Assembly: GCF_008520265.1 (NCBI RefSeq)
Contig: NZ_VIQM01000040.1
Location: 186,001-250,000, forward strand
Direction: 5' to 3'
Origin: Sphingobacterium cavernae
GTDB taxonomy: Bacteria; Bacteroidota; Bacteroidia; Sphingobacteriales; Sphingobacteriaceae
Length of the DNA: 64,000 bases
Both the position numbers and the translations under genes were made by a program. Below are positions 26,406-34,904 of the stretch, in pieces. The notes beneath the pieces are model-generated. The model was not told the DNA's origin. It searched no databases and saw only the letters and a list, made by a program, of their open reading frames with translations. Each line of letters begins with the position of its first letter. Position 1 is the first letter of the stretch.

Positions 26406-27929
26406 ATGAAAAAAAGATATATATTACCATTTTTAATATTAGCATTGAGCTCTTGTAAAGATGATTTTTTGAACCAATTGGATCCGAATGCGGTTTCTGT
26501 TGAAAGTTACTTTCAAACAGAAAATGATGCTTTGTTAGCGGTGAATGGTTTGTATCAGATTTTGCGATCGGGCAATACGATTGGCGAAGGAAGTGCATTG
26601 TATAGTGAAGAACGTTCAGATAATTCGGGGCGTGATGACAATCAGTCTAATTCTGGTGAGCCTTTCCAATTCAATGATTTTTCGATTTTACCAAGCAATA
26701 GCTATTTACGTACACATTGGTCATCGATGTATGATGGTATCGCACGTGCGAATACAGTGATTAGCCGAATTGACAACATGACCTTTGCAGCAGAAGACTT
26801 GAAAAAGCGTTATTTGGCCGAGTCAAAGTTTGTTCGTGCATTACTTTATTTTCATATGGTACGCAAATTTGGTGATGTGCCTTTATCGACTGAAGAAGTT
26901 ACTACTAAAACACAAGCAGATCAGTTGGCTTATCGCGCCAAAGAATCCGATGTGTATGCACAAATTATTAAGGATTTAACAGATGCTTTGGATAGTAATT
27001 TACCTAATCAACAAAAGGATTATGCGGTTGGAAGAACGTCCAAAGCGGCTATTCATTCTATTCTTGGACAGGTATACTTGACCATAGGAAGTACCCTAGA
27101 AGCCGATAAAGTAGAAAATTTTAGAAAGGCAGAGGAACATTTGAGTACCGCGTATGGAATGAGAAACTTTGGTAAGTTGTCCGAAATAGCATACAGTACT
27201 GTTTTTGATGTAGAACAAAAAATGAATTGTGACGAGTTGATTTTCCAAATACAATATTTGCAAGGCGATCAAAACTACCATTCAAGTATTGCTCGTAATA
27301 ACCAAGCGCGAGGTGAATCTATCAATTCTCAATTTCCATCTACAGGAGTGGGAACACGCGCAAGTAAAGACTTGGTTAACGAATACGAAGCAGGTGACAT
27401 TCGTAAGGATTTTTCGGTAAAGTTTGCTACTGATTCTAGGGTAAATGATTGGTTTATTACTAAGTTTAGAGACAATAGCGAAGCGGCTGGGACAGCTGGC
27501 TGGGGTGGAAATGACTGGATTTTGATTCGTTATGCAGATGTCATGCTGATGTTGGCAGAAGCTAAAATGAATTTAGGTAAAGATGCAGAAGCTATTGTAA
27601 TATTGAATGAAGTACGTGATCGCGCAGGCCTTCCGTCGTATGAGATTTCTAGAGTCAATGCTACATATGCTAACAAATATCCAACGTTAAAAGATGCTAT
27701 TTTACACGAGAGACGTGTGGAATTGGCTTTTGAAAACCACCGTTGGTTTGATTTGATAAGAGTATACAATCCAGAGGAATTGGTTACTTATTTCAAGAAA
27801 AAAGAACAGGCTAATTATGGTAATGCGAAGTTGTCGAATATTACGACTAAAGATCGATACTTCCCTATCCCTTTTGATGAATACAAATTGGATCCAATAA
27901 AAATGTATCAAAATCCAGGATACCAATAG
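26406..27929 (+). CDS. SusD/RagB-family nutrient-binding lipoprotein
   Basis: The 507-residue protein has lipobox LALSSC (C17) followed by KDD, consistent with export to the outer-membrane surface. SusD-like segments are LNQLDPNAVSVESYF near the N-terminus and TPR-like helices with YLAESKFVRALLYFHMVR. The C-terminal RagB part is WILIRYADVMLMLAEAKMN, ERRVELAFENHRWFDLIR and FPIPFDEYKLDP. It forms the lid of the SusC channel. Its transcript ends at a 15-bp stem shortly after the stop. Confidence 0.92.
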   Translation: MKKRYILPFLILALSSCKDDFLNQLDPNAVSVESYFQTENDALLAVNGLYQILRSGNTIGEGSALYSEERSDNSGRDDNQSNSGEPFQFNDFSILPSNSYLRTHWSSMYDGIARANTVISRIDNMTFAAEDLKKRYLAESKFVRALLYFHMVRKFGDVPLSTEEVTTKTQADQLAYRAKESDVYAQIIKDLTDALDSNLPNQQKDYAVGRTSKAAIHSILGQVYLTIGSTLEADKVENFRKAEEHLSTAYGMRNFGKLSEIAYSTVFDVEQKMNCDELIFQIQYLQGDQNYHSSIARNNQARGESINSQFPSTGVGTRASKDLVNEYEAGDIRKDFSVKFATDSRVNDWFITKFRDNSEAAGTAGWGGNDWILIRYADVMLMLAEAKMNLGKDAEAIVILNEVRDRAGLPSYEISRVNATYANKYPTLKDAILHERRVELAFENHRWFDLIRVYNPEELVTYFKKKEQANYGNAKLSNITTKDRYFPIPFDEYKLDPIKMYQNPGYQ

Positions 27930-27962
27930 TCATTACATTCAAATCAATTATAATCTTTTAAG

Positions 27963-28009
27963 AGTTTGTGCTTCTACTATTTACGTAGAGGTGCAAACTT
28001 TACTTCTTT
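27963..28009 (+). terminator. Terminator after susD
   Basis: 27963-27977 pairs with 27985-27999 over 15 positions, three of them G-U wobbles that favour the plus-strand RNA. TTACTTCTTTT follows. It separates susCD from the glycerophosphodiesterase gene, which has its own promoter box. Confidence 0.7.
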
Positions 28010-28014
28010 TAAAG

Positions 28015-28022
28015 TATATTTG
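28015..28022 (+). promoter_or_regulatory. Candidate -7 box for the glycerophosphodiesterase gene
   Basis: TATATTTG lies directly after the susD terminator and 39 nt before the ATG at 28062. It suggests that the gene is transcribed independently of susCD. Confidence 0.45.
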
Positions 28023-28061
28023 AACTTCTAAATTTTTCTAAACCTAAAGAATACATTCTCT

Positions 28062-28970
28062 ATGAAAAATTATTATTTATTTTTTACTATTCTGTTTTTT
28101 TTAAGCGGTGTAAGCTTTGCAAAGGCCCAGACTTCAACGTATAAAAAAACCCAACAAATCTTGGATAACCCAAAGTCTGCTGATCAGACTTTAGTAGCAG
28201 CACATCGTGGTGATTGGCGTAACGCACCAGAAAACAGTATCCAAAGTCTAGAAAATGCAATAGCTATGGGCGTGCATATATATGAGTTGGATGTACAATT
28301 GTCCAAGGATTCTGTATTGTACCTCATGCATGATAAAACTATAGATAGAACGACCAATAAGAAGGGGAAAGTAAGTGATTATACTTGGGCTGAATTGCAG
28401 ACTTTTCGTTTACGCAATGGTTTAGGTCGTACAACAGATCATAAAATTCCAAGCTTAGAGGAATTTATGCAAAGCAGTAAGGGACGCATATTTTTGAATT
28501 TTGACAAAGGCTTTCAGCATTTTCAATTGGTCGTTCAATTAATTCAAAAAATGAGCATGCAAGACGAAGTGTATATCAGCATCGATGGTGGTAATTCATT
28601 GCAAGATATAGAAAGAAAATTTGGTAAAATCCCTCCTGATATTAAACTAATGCCAATTATCAATATTAATAAAGAAGATTACAAAGAATATGTGGAGTCT
28701 TATTTTTCGCGTAAAAACACAATGTTTCAAGCCGTGTTTCAACAAGAAAATGAGGAGGCTTTCCAATATCTAAAGCAAGTCCGTGAAAGAGGATATTTAT
28801 TGTGGTATAATTCACTGTGGGCTTCTTTGTGTGCAGGAAGAGATGATGATAGAGCTGTAGAACAAAATCAGCCAGACGAAACTTGGGGCTGGTTAATTCA
28901 AAAGGGAGCTCATGTTATACAATCGGATAGACCAATTCCACTTTTGCAGTATATCGAAAATTTAAAATAA
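28062..28970 (+). CDS. Secreted glycerophosphodiester phosphodiesterase (GDPD family)
   Basis: The 302-residue protein has a signal peptide ending near SFAKAQ. The GDPD active site is complete: AAHRGDWRNAPENS (His, Arg and Glu), YELDVQLSKD (metal-binding Glu/Asp) and LMHDKTIDRTT (catalytic His). A TIM-barrel end carries WYNSLWASLCAGRDDD and VIQSDRP. It hydrolyses glycerophosphodiesters to glycerol-3-phosphate and an alcohol, probably in the periplasm. It is downstream of susCD, and a related enzyme lies at 32603-33364 in the opposite operon. Confidence 0.9.
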   Translation: MKNYYLFFTILFFLSGVSFAKAQTSTYKKTQQILDNPKSADQTLVAAHRGDWRNAPENSIQSLENAIAMGVHIYELDVQLSKDSVLYLMHDKTIDRTTNKKGKVSDYTWAELQTFRLRNGLGRTTDHKIPSLEEFMQSSKGRIFLNFDKGFQHFQLVVQLIQKMSMQDEVYISIDGGNSLQDIERKFGKIPPDIKLMPIININKEDYKEYVESYFSRKNTMFQAVFQQENEEAFQYLKQVRERGYLLWYNSLWASLCAGRDDDRAVEQNQPDETWGWLIQKGAHVIQSDRPIPLLQYIENLK

Positions 28971-29013
28971 AAATGTAAAGGGTTGGCAATTTGGCAACCC
29001 TTTACATTTTTTA
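28971..29013. terminator. Bidirectional terminator
   Basis: A 15-bp perfect stem (28971-28985 with 28995-29009) and 9-nt loop end in TTTT on the plus strand. It lies between the convergent GDPD and nitroreductase genes. Confidence 0.85.
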
Positions 29014-29577
29014 TTATTCTTCCCAACGGATTTTATCCTCGATTGGAGAGCGAGCAGGCTCACGTGGTTCCGCATTGTGGTGTCCTAAATAGAATAAACC
29101 AATACATTTTTGGTTTTCTTCTAATTGAAGGAATTCACCCAAATGATTGATTAATCCTGGAGTCGCCCAATATCCACCAATATTTAACGAATGCGCTGCC
29201 AACCAAATATTTTGAACCGAACAAGCAGTCGCTGCTAATTCCTCCCATTCCGGTAATTCACCTGTGTAATTCACAATAATGGCAATAGCTACATTTGATT
29301 GAGTAGCTTTTTTCGCCATATTTTGTTTCATCACTTCTGTGTATTTTTCCACTGGCGTAATGTTTTTGTAAATACGTGCTAATTCACTTCCTAATCTTTC
29401 CAAGCCATCCTTACGGAAAATCACAAAACGCCAAGGTTGTGTGCGTTTGTGTGTAGGAGCAGCATTTGCAGCTTCTAAAATCGTAAGTAGATCTTCTTTT
29501 GAAATATCTTGATCCGTAAAACTGTTTTGATTAACCGTTCTACGGTATTTAATTGCTTTTAAAACTTCGTTTGACAT
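29014..29577 (-). CDS. Nitroreductase-family NAD(P)H:FMN oxidoreductase
   Basis: The 187-residue protein opens with the FMN-phosphate segment KAIKYRRTVNQNSF. AAPTHKRTQPWRFVIF (FMN binding) follows, and then the central helix, SVQNIWLAAHSLNIGGYWATPG and LFYLGHHNAEPREPARSP at the C-terminus. This pattern fits the YdjA-like single-domain subgroup (about 180 residues). It reduces nitroaromatics or quinones with flavin; the physiological substrate is unknown. It starts 18 nt after the pepT stop and is probably co-transcribed with it. Confidence 0.88.
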   Translation of the reverse strand: MSNEVLKAIKYRRTVNQNSFTDQDISKEDLLTILEAANAAPTHKRTQPWRFVIFRKDGLERLGSELARIYKNITPVEKYTEVMKQNMAKKATQSNVAIAIIVNYTGELPEWEELAATACSVQNIWLAAHSLNIGGYWATPGLINHLGEFLQLEENQKCIGLFYLGHHNAEPREPARSPIEDKIRWEE

Positions 29578-29595
29578 AATATTTTAATAATTAAA

Positions 29596-30858
29596 TTAAG
29601 CTTTTTCTTCCCAAAGAGCGGCAATATGAAGAATAGTTTTCACCGCTTTTTCCATATCTTGTTTACTTACCCATTCCATTTTACCGTGAAAAGCATGACC
29701 TCCAGCGAATACATTCGGACACGGTAATCCCATGAATGACAGTCTTGAACCATCAGTTCCACCACGAATACTACGACGTTCGGCTGTCATTCCTGCACGT
29801 TCAATAGCTTCCAAACCAATTTCCATGATTTGTGGAAATTGATCCAATACTTCTTTCATGTTGCGGTATTGCTCCTTTGTTTCCAAGGTAAAAGTAGTAC
29901 CTGGATATTGTGCCACAACAGCCCTTGCAATGCTTTCCAATTCTGCTGCGTGGCTCGCCAAATTCGCCGTATTATGATCTCTTACGATAAATTGAATTAT
30001 TGCTTTTTCTACCGAACCTGATATGCCTGTTGGATGCACAAAACCTTGTTTGCCCGATGTACTTTCTGGCGAAAGTCTATCTGTCGGAAGAGATTCTACA
30101 ATTTTAGAAGCGATTTTGATAGCCGATTGCATTTTTCCTTTGGCAAATCCTGGATGTACCGAAACTCCGTGAATGGTGATTGTGGCAGCATCAGCAGAAA
30201 ATGTTTCGTCTTCAATAGTTCCAGCCTTTTCTCCGTCCATCGTGTAGGCAAATTGAGCACCTACTTTTTCTAAATTGACAAAATCCACACCACGACCAAT
30301 CTCTTCATCTGGTGTAAATAAAATTTTGATGTCACCATGTTTGATTTCTGGATGTGCAATTAACAATTTAGCTGCTTCCATAATTTCAGCAACTCCAGCT
30401 TTGTCGTCCGCACCAAGCAATGTCGTTCCTGAAGCGGTGATAATATCATTACCGATTTGTTCTGCCAAATCTTTGTGTTCCGCAAAGCGAATCACGACTG
30501 AATTGTCATCAGGCAAAACCAAATCCTGACCTTGGTAATTGTAGTGAACAATTGGCTTGACATCTGTGCCCGAACAATCTGGTGAAGTGTCTACGTGCGA
30601 ACAAAAACAAATAGCAGGAACATCTTTCGTAGTATTCGATGGAATCGTCGCATAAACATAGCCGTTTTCATCGAGTTCCACATTAGTAGCGCCGATTTCT
30701 TTCAATTCTTCGACCAAAAGTTTACTTAAATTCAACTGTTTGGCTGTAGAAGGAAATGTCACCGATTCTGCATCGGATTGGGTATCAATCTGAACATAAC
30801 GTATAAAACGATCTGCAACAGAAAGATTAGATAGATTATTTATAATAGAATTATCCAT
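29596..30858 (-). CDS. pepT: Peptidase T (tripeptide aminopeptidase)
   Basis: The 420-residue protein is in the M20B family. Zinc-ligand and catalytic segments are ICFCSHVDTSPDCSGT (His and Asp), GADDKAGVAEIMEAA (bridging Asp), FTPDEEIGRGVDF (catalytic Glu-Glu) and GTDGSRLSFMGLPCPN. The C-terminal His lies in NVFAGGHAFHGKMEWV. A dimerisation domain occupies about residues 205-320. It removes the N-terminal residue of tripeptides in the cytoplasm. It is led by its own promoter box and followed closely by the nitroreductase gene. Confidence 0.94.
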   Translation of the reverse strand: MDNSIINNLSNLSVADRFIRYVQIDTQSDAESVTFPSTAKQLNLSKLLVEELKEIGATNVELDENGYVYATIPSNTTKDVPAICFCSHVDTSPDCSGTDVKPIVHYNYQGQDLVLPDDNSVVIRFAEHKDLAEQIGNDIITASGTTLLGADDKAGVAEIMEAAKLLIAHPEIKHGDIKILFTPDEEIGRGVDFVNLEKVGAQFAYTMDGEKAGTIEDETFSADAATITIHGVSVHPGFAKGKMQSAIKIASKIVESLPTDRLSPESTSGKQGFVHPTGISGSVEKAIIQFIVRDHNTANLASHAAELESIARAVVAQYPGTTFTLETKEQYRNMKEVLDQFPQIMEIGLEAIERAGMTAERRSIRGGTDGSRLSFMGLPCPNVFAGGHAFHGKMEWVSKQDMEKAVKTILHIAALWEEKA

Positions 30859-30877
30859 TTTAACATGTTTTGCATTA

Positions 30878-30885
30878 CAAATGTA
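30878..30885 (-). promoter_or_regulatory. Candidate -7 box for pepT
   Basis: Minus-strand TACATTTG ends 19 nt before the pepT ATG at 30858 and matches TAnnTTTG. No -33 TTG at the expected spacing. Confidence 0.45.
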
Positions 30886-30929
30886 GCAAAGAAAGAAAGT
30901 TTTAAGGTATGTTTATTGTCAAGATCAAA

Positions 30930-30961
30930 TAAAGAAAATAGGGAAGTTTATGGCTTCCCTA
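30930..30961 (-). terminator. Terminator of the DUF4197 gene
   Basis: TAGGGAAG/CTTCCCTA (30939-30946 with 30954-30961) has a 7-nt loop. On the minus strand it is followed by TTTTCTTTATTT. It starts about 6 nt after the DUF4197 stop. Confidence 0.8.
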
Positions 30962-30966
30962 CCCGC

Positions 30967-31731
30967 TTATTTTTGTTTATCAGCCCATCCAAAAACAGAT
31001 TGCAAAATACTGGAGTTTCGAGATCCACCAATATTTTGTCTGATTTTTAATTCCTCATCAGCAACTTTCAAGAATAGACCATCGATTGCTTTTTGCGTGA
31101 CATAAGCATTTAAATCCGTTTGTACTTTATTCGTAGAGAATGTGTTGTACGCTGATGTTAACTGCGTCCAATACGTATTAACTTTATTTCTACCTAGTGC
31201 AGATTCTATTATAGGACTAAACTTCTGTGTTAAAGTAGCTGAAGTCGTTCTTTTAAAGAATGTAGTTGCAGCGTCTTGTTGTGAACCCAATAAAATATTA
31301 AAAGCATCCGTCACAGTCATTTGCGAAAGCGAATTCACAAATACAGGTGCAGCTTCTTTTACTGCTGATTCAGCAGCTCTATTCAAACTAAGTACAAAAT
31401 TATCAACTAATTTACCCATTCCTGCAGAACGCAAAACTTGCTCGATTTTTTGTGCTTCTTGTGGCATCATCACTTTTACCAACACATCACCATAAAAGCC
31501 ATTGCTAGCAGATAAAGTTTTGATACTATTTTGCAGACCATTATTCAATGCTTGTTTGATACCTGTTGCAGCCTCCGTTTGCGTTATCGTTCCACTATTG
31601 GAGTTTGGATTCGAAGTCGTTGAGCCCGGATTCGATTGCGGTAATGTACTAGCGATTTGACTCATTGTCTCGCAGCCTGTGAATAACGGCAACGAAGCAA
31701 TGCCTAATGCCAAATATTTAATTGTTTTCAT
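30967..31731 (-). CDS. DUF4197 domain-containing lipoprotein
   Basis: The protein has 254 residues from ATG 31731. The frame extends to 31752, but a promoter -7 box overlaps that region, and the 31731 start gives a clean lipoprotein signal (LPLFTGC, C20). After a Ser/Asn-rich linker, the DUF4197 domain (about 45-250) contains GIKQALNNGLQNSIKTLSA, FYGDVLVKVMMPQEA, VLRSAGMGKLVDNFVLSLNR and ALGRNKVNTYWTQL. The family is widespread in Bacteroidota and Proteobacteria, and no function is known to me. The gene has its own promoter and terminator, so it is likely monocistronic. Confidence 0.88.
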   Translation of the reverse strand: MKTIKYLALGIASLPLFTGCETMSQIASTLPQSNPGSTTSNPNSNSGTITQTEAATGIKQALNNGLQNSIKTLSASNGFYGDVLVKVMMPQEAQKIEQVLRSAGMGKLVDNFVLSLNRAAESAVKEAAPVFVNSLSQMTVTDAFNILLGSQQDAATTFFKRTTSATLTQKFSPIIESALGRNKVNTYWTQLTSAYNTFSTNKVQTDLNAYVTQKAIDGLFLKVADEELKIRQNIGGSRNSSILQSVFGWADKQK

Positions 31732-31749
31732 ATCTATACTATTGAAACG

Positions 31750-31757
31750 CAAAAATA
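31750..31757 (-). promoter_or_regulatory. Candidate -7 box for the DUF4197 gene
   Basis: Minus-strand TATTTTTG ends 18 nt before ATG 31731. Its position argues against the upstream in-frame start at 31752. Confidence 0.45.
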
Positions 31758-31764
31758 CAAAATC

Positions 31765-32601
31765 TTATTTCCAGTCCATATGTACGGCTACAGGAAAATG
31801 GTCCGAAGGATATTTTCCGAAGTAGGTATCTGTCAAAATACCATACTTCGAGACCGAAAATGGTTTGGAAACGAAGATATGATCAATACGACCTTTTGCT
31901 TTGATGCTTTTCCCCCAACCGTTGAATGTTGAATTTGGTTCGTAGACAATACTTGCCAGCTCATAAGTATCTTGAATGCTTAGTGAGTTAGCTAATGTAA
32001 AATAGGCTTCATCGTTTTCATCTACATTTAAATCGCCCATCACGATTAATGGGAGATTCGATGCTAAAACTTTTGCTTTTTGAAGCATCAATTTCGCACT
32101 TTCTTTTCTTGCAATTTTTCCGACATGGTCAAAATGTGTGTTCATCAGAATAAATTGCTTACCATTCTTTAGATCTTCAAAAACTCCCCAAGTGCAAATA
32201 CGCGGTAATGCGGCATCCCAACCTTTGTTAGGATTTTCGGTATCTGTAGTAGAAAGCCAAAATGTTCCACTTTTGATTACTTTGAAGCGATCTTTTTTAT
32301 AGAAAATAGCCGAATATTCCCCTTTTTCTTTACCATCATCACGTCCTACACCAACGTAAGCATATTTTGGTAAAAGCTTTTGCATATCATCCATTTGATC
32401 TTTAAAGGCTTCTTGAACACCAAAAACATCAAACTCATGATACTTTATAAGGTTACAGACTTTGTCTTTACGGTCTATCCACAGATTTCCCGTGTCTACC
32501 TGATTGCGTTGGCGAATATTATAAGTTGCCACATGCATGGACTGTGCAAATGCTTGATAGGAGCACCAGAGCAATAGCACCAAACTAAGCGTCTTTTTCA
32601 T
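31765..32601 (-). CDS. Secreted endonuclease/exonuclease/phosphatase-fold hydrolase
   Basis: The 278-residue protein has a signal peptide (MKKTLSLVLLLWCSYQAFAQ). The EEP active-site set is complete: TYNIRQRN, VFGVQEAF (metal Glu), MNTHFDHVG, VMGDLNVDEND (Asp/Asn), GRIDHIFV and SDHFPVAV (Asp-His). The fold serves nucleases, sphingomyelinases and inositol-polyphosphate phosphatases. Export together with a GDPD and a phosphodiester glycosidase favours a phosphodiester on a lipid head group or glycan rather than DNA (inference). It is third in a minus-strand operon, one base after the GDPD stop. Confidence 0.86.
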   Translation of the reverse strand: MKKTLSLVLLLWCSYQAFAQSMHVATYNIRQRNQVDTGNLWIDRKDKVCNLIKYHEFDVFGVQEAFKDQMDDMQKLLPKYAYVGVGRDDGKEKGEYSAIFYKKDRFKVIKSGTFWLSTTDTENPNKGWDAALPRICTWGVFEDLKNGKQFILMNTHFDHVGKIARKESAKLMLQKAKVLASNLPLIVMGDLNVDENDEAYFTLANSLSIQDTYELASIVYEPNSTFNGWGKSIKAKGRIDHIFVSKPFSVSKYGILTDTYFGKYPSDHFPVAVHMDWK

Positions 32602-32602
32602 A

Positions 32603-33364
32603 TTATTTCTTTAATAATTGTTTCAATAATTCAGGCTCGTCCGTCGTGATATAATCTACTTTTTGATCAATGAAGTATTGCATATCATCTTGATTGTTCA
32701 CCGTCCAAACATTGATTTTCATTTTTCGTTCTTTAGCTTGTGGAAGATAAGTTGGATTATTTTTGAATACATTGTAGTTGAAATCCATTTCAGAAAAACC
32801 GTCGTTGTAGAGATCTATAGGACTTTTATTGCTTCCCAAATATTGCACGCGTACTTTTTTATCCAATTTCTTCAGGTGTAAACATGCATCATAACTGAAT
32901 GAGATAAAAATCGTTTTTTTCAAACCTTTCATTTTTTTAACCAAATTGTACGCTAATTCAGCAGCTTGAACAGAACGCTCTACCCCCAATGCGCTAGGTT
33001 TAATTTCAAAAACCATTTTAGTACGTTTTTGTTTCAAGCCTTCGCGCAAGTATTCTTCTGCCGTAGGCAGTTTTTCACCGTTCGCAAGTTTTTTCTGACT
33101 TAATGTCGCGTAATCGTTAGTGGCTATATCCGTACCTTGATAGTCATTATCGTGATTGACAATCAAGACATCATCTTTAGCTAATACCACGTCAAATTCA
33201 GTTCCCCAGACTTTTTGTTCAATGGCATGTTTTAACGCTGCAATTGAATTTTGAGGCACTTTTGTGTTTTTCCAAACACCGCGATGAGCAACTATTTTGG
33301 TGGATTGTGCAAAGATTGTACTCGTTAAAAGGGTAAATAATAATAGTAATGAAATGTTTTTCAT
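32603..33364 (-). CDS. Secreted glycerophosphodiester phosphodiesterase (GDPD family)
   Basis: The 253-residue protein has a signal peptide ending near TIFAQ. Catalytic segments are VAHRGVWKNTKVPQNS, TEFDVVLAKDD and IVNHDNDYQGTD. The C-terminal WTVNNQDDMQYFIDQKVDYI and TTDEPEL are standard GDPD. It is related to the enzyme at 28062-28970 but only distantly. It lies between the phosphodiester glycosidase (17 nt upstream) and the EEP hydrolase (1 nt downstream), forming a three-gene phosphodiester-cleavage operon. Confidence 0.88.
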   Translation of the reverse strand: MKNISLLLLFTLLTSTIFAQSTKIVAHRGVWKNTKVPQNSIAALKHAIEQKVWGTEFDVVLAKDDVLIVNHDNDYQGTDIATNDYATLSQKKLANGEKLPTAEEYLREGLKQKRTKMVFEIKPSALGVERSVQAAELAYNLVKKMKGLKKTIFISFSYDACLHLKKLDKKVRVQYLGSNKSPIDLYNDGFSEMDFNYNVFKNNPTYLPQAKERKMKINVWTVNNQDDMQYFIDQKVDYITTDEPELLKQLLKK

Positions 33365-33381
33365 AATCGTAAGTGCTAGAT

Positions 33382-34212
33382 TTATTTAGTAAGGTATATG
33401 ATATTTGAAACTTTCCGCTCGCCTGCATGATCAAATTTGTTATTGTCTGCAGGATAATTCACAATGCCATTATGCGGCTGATTGTAAATATACATCGAAG
33501 TACTCCCTCCACCATCAAGATTCATTGCATTTTCGCAACCATACCACTTTAGGATATTGGTCAACTCATGCAAGTTCATGCCTTGCGATTCATTTCTACG
33601 TCCATCAATCGTAATGAGGATTAATTTATTTCCTTTTAATCCAATGGCAGTTCTCGGATGTCTATTGTCATTAAATGCATTTTTGGAAAGTTGTCCTCTT
33701 ACATCTTGAGCTAAAAGCATTGGTCCAGCAAGCATAATATTTGGGTAGGCGCCAATCGAAGAAGAATCGGAAGTAATATGAGTAGTTTTTTTGTCGAACG
33801 CGAAATAAGCATTGGCACGCACACTTTTAGAAAGTGTCTGGTTCACGACGTGATTTTCAACTTTGATAAAATCAACTGCTCCTCCATTTTTCATATCAAA
33901 GAATCCACCATTTATCGCCACTATCGCATTTGCTTCTTGCGCTAGCTTGGATGTCAATTCACGACTTTTTGGAAGCGCTCTGAGTCCAAGTTTCTTTTGA
34001 TTCTTCTTAAGATCAATCTCAAGGATGTTTATGATCTGATTGCTATTGAATATGGTTGACGTAGAAGCGCTTTTCCACAGAATTCCTTTAGCAATTTTTT
34101 TAGTTTGCCAAAATTGTTGTACAAATGCGAGCGAATCTTTCTCGCTACTTGTTTGACTAAAACTTAGTATGGGAAATAAGATTATAAATAAAAAGGCAGT
34201 ACTATTTTTCAT
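33382..34212 (-). CDS. Phosphodiester glycosidase family protein (NAGPA/DUF2233)
   Basis: The 276-residue protein has a signal peptide (MKNSTAFLFIILFPILSFSQ). Family segments are ANAIVAINGGFFDMKNGGAV, AYPNIMLAGPMLLA, NDNRHPRTAIGLKGNKLILI followed by TIDGRRNESQGM, and CENAMNLDGGGSTSMYI. The human relative uncovers mannose-6-phosphate by removing GlcNAc from a phosphodiester, and bacterial members remain in the same fold class. It is the first gene of the GDPD-EEP operon, and its position supports action on sugar phosphodiesters. Specific substrate not known. Confidence 0.88.
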   Translation of the reverse strand: MKNSTAFLFIILFPILSFSQTSSEKDSLAFVQQFWQTKKIAKGILWKSASTSTIFNSNQIINILEIDLKKNQKKLGLRALPKSRELTSKLAQEANAIVAINGGFFDMKNGGAVDFIKVENHVVNQTLSKSVRANAYFAFDKKTTHITSDSSSIGAYPNIMLAGPMLLAQDVRGQLSKNAFNDNRHPRTAIGLKGNKLILITIDGRRNESQGMNLHELTNILKWYGCENAMNLDGGGSTSMYIYNQPHNGIVNYPADNNKFDHAGERKVSNIIYLTK

Positions 34213-34256
34213 AATTACTGCCTAATTTAAATATCTTATATTAATTTAAAGTACGA

Positions 34257-34904
34257 TTATCTTTTTCCTTCCCATTCTGCATAAAATTGTTGCAAAAATC
34301 CTTCCATATATTGATGTCTTTGTTCCGCTATGGCTTTCGCCGTAGGCGTATTCATTTTATCTTTCAATAACAACAACTTCTCATAGAAGTGATTAATTGT
34401 AGGAGCTGTGGTATTTTTGTATTCCTCTTTACTCAGGTTCGTTTTCGGTTTTATGTTTGGATCATACATCTCTCTATTTTTATATCCACCAAAACTAAAA
34501 GCTCTGGCAATACCTATCGCGCCAATTGCATCTAAACGATCCGCATCTTGTGCTATTTCCAATTCTTTGGAATGAAATGCTACTTCTCCCAACGAAGCCT
34601 TGAAAGACATATTCAGAATGATATTCTGTACATGCTCTATAATTTTTTGATCTACACCTATTGAAGCTAAAAATTCGCCAGCCACACGTGGACCAATGGT
34701 TTCGTCTCCATCATGAAATTTACTGTCAGCGATATCGTGCAAGAGTGCAGTCAATTCGCAGACAAGATGGTCGGCTTCTTCTGTTTCTAGTATCAATTTC
34801 GTATTGTTCCAAACACGCTGTATATGCCACCAATCATGTCCTGATTCAGCAAATTTCAGCCTATCTTGTACAAATGCTACGGTTAGATCAATTGTTTGTT
34901 GCAT
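34257..34904 (-). CDS. HD-domain phosphohydrolase (YedJ-like)
   Basis: The 215-residue protein carries the metal-binding HD signature: ESGHDWWHIQRVWNNT supplies the first His, LTALLHDIADSKFHDGDE supplies the His-Asp pair, and AQDADRLDAIGAIGIARAF supplies the distal Asp. This is the classic short HD phosphohydrolase pattern, with C-terminal helices (NHFYEKLLLLKDKMNT). Its substrate is likely a nucleotide or other phosphate monoester. It overlaps the end of the upstream rRNA methyltransferase gene by 17 nt, so the two are co-transcribed. Confidence 0.88.
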   Translation of the reverse strand: MQQTIDLTVAFVQDRLKFAESGHDWWHIQRVWNNTKLILETEEADHLVCELTALLHDIADSKFHDGDETIGPRVAGEFLASIGVDQKIIEHVQNIILNMSFKASLGEVAFHSKELEIAQDADRLDAIGAIGIARAFSFGGYKNREMYDPNIKPKTNLSKEEYKNTTAPTINHFYEKLLLLKDKMNTPTAKAIAEQRHQYMEGFLQQFYAEWEGKR

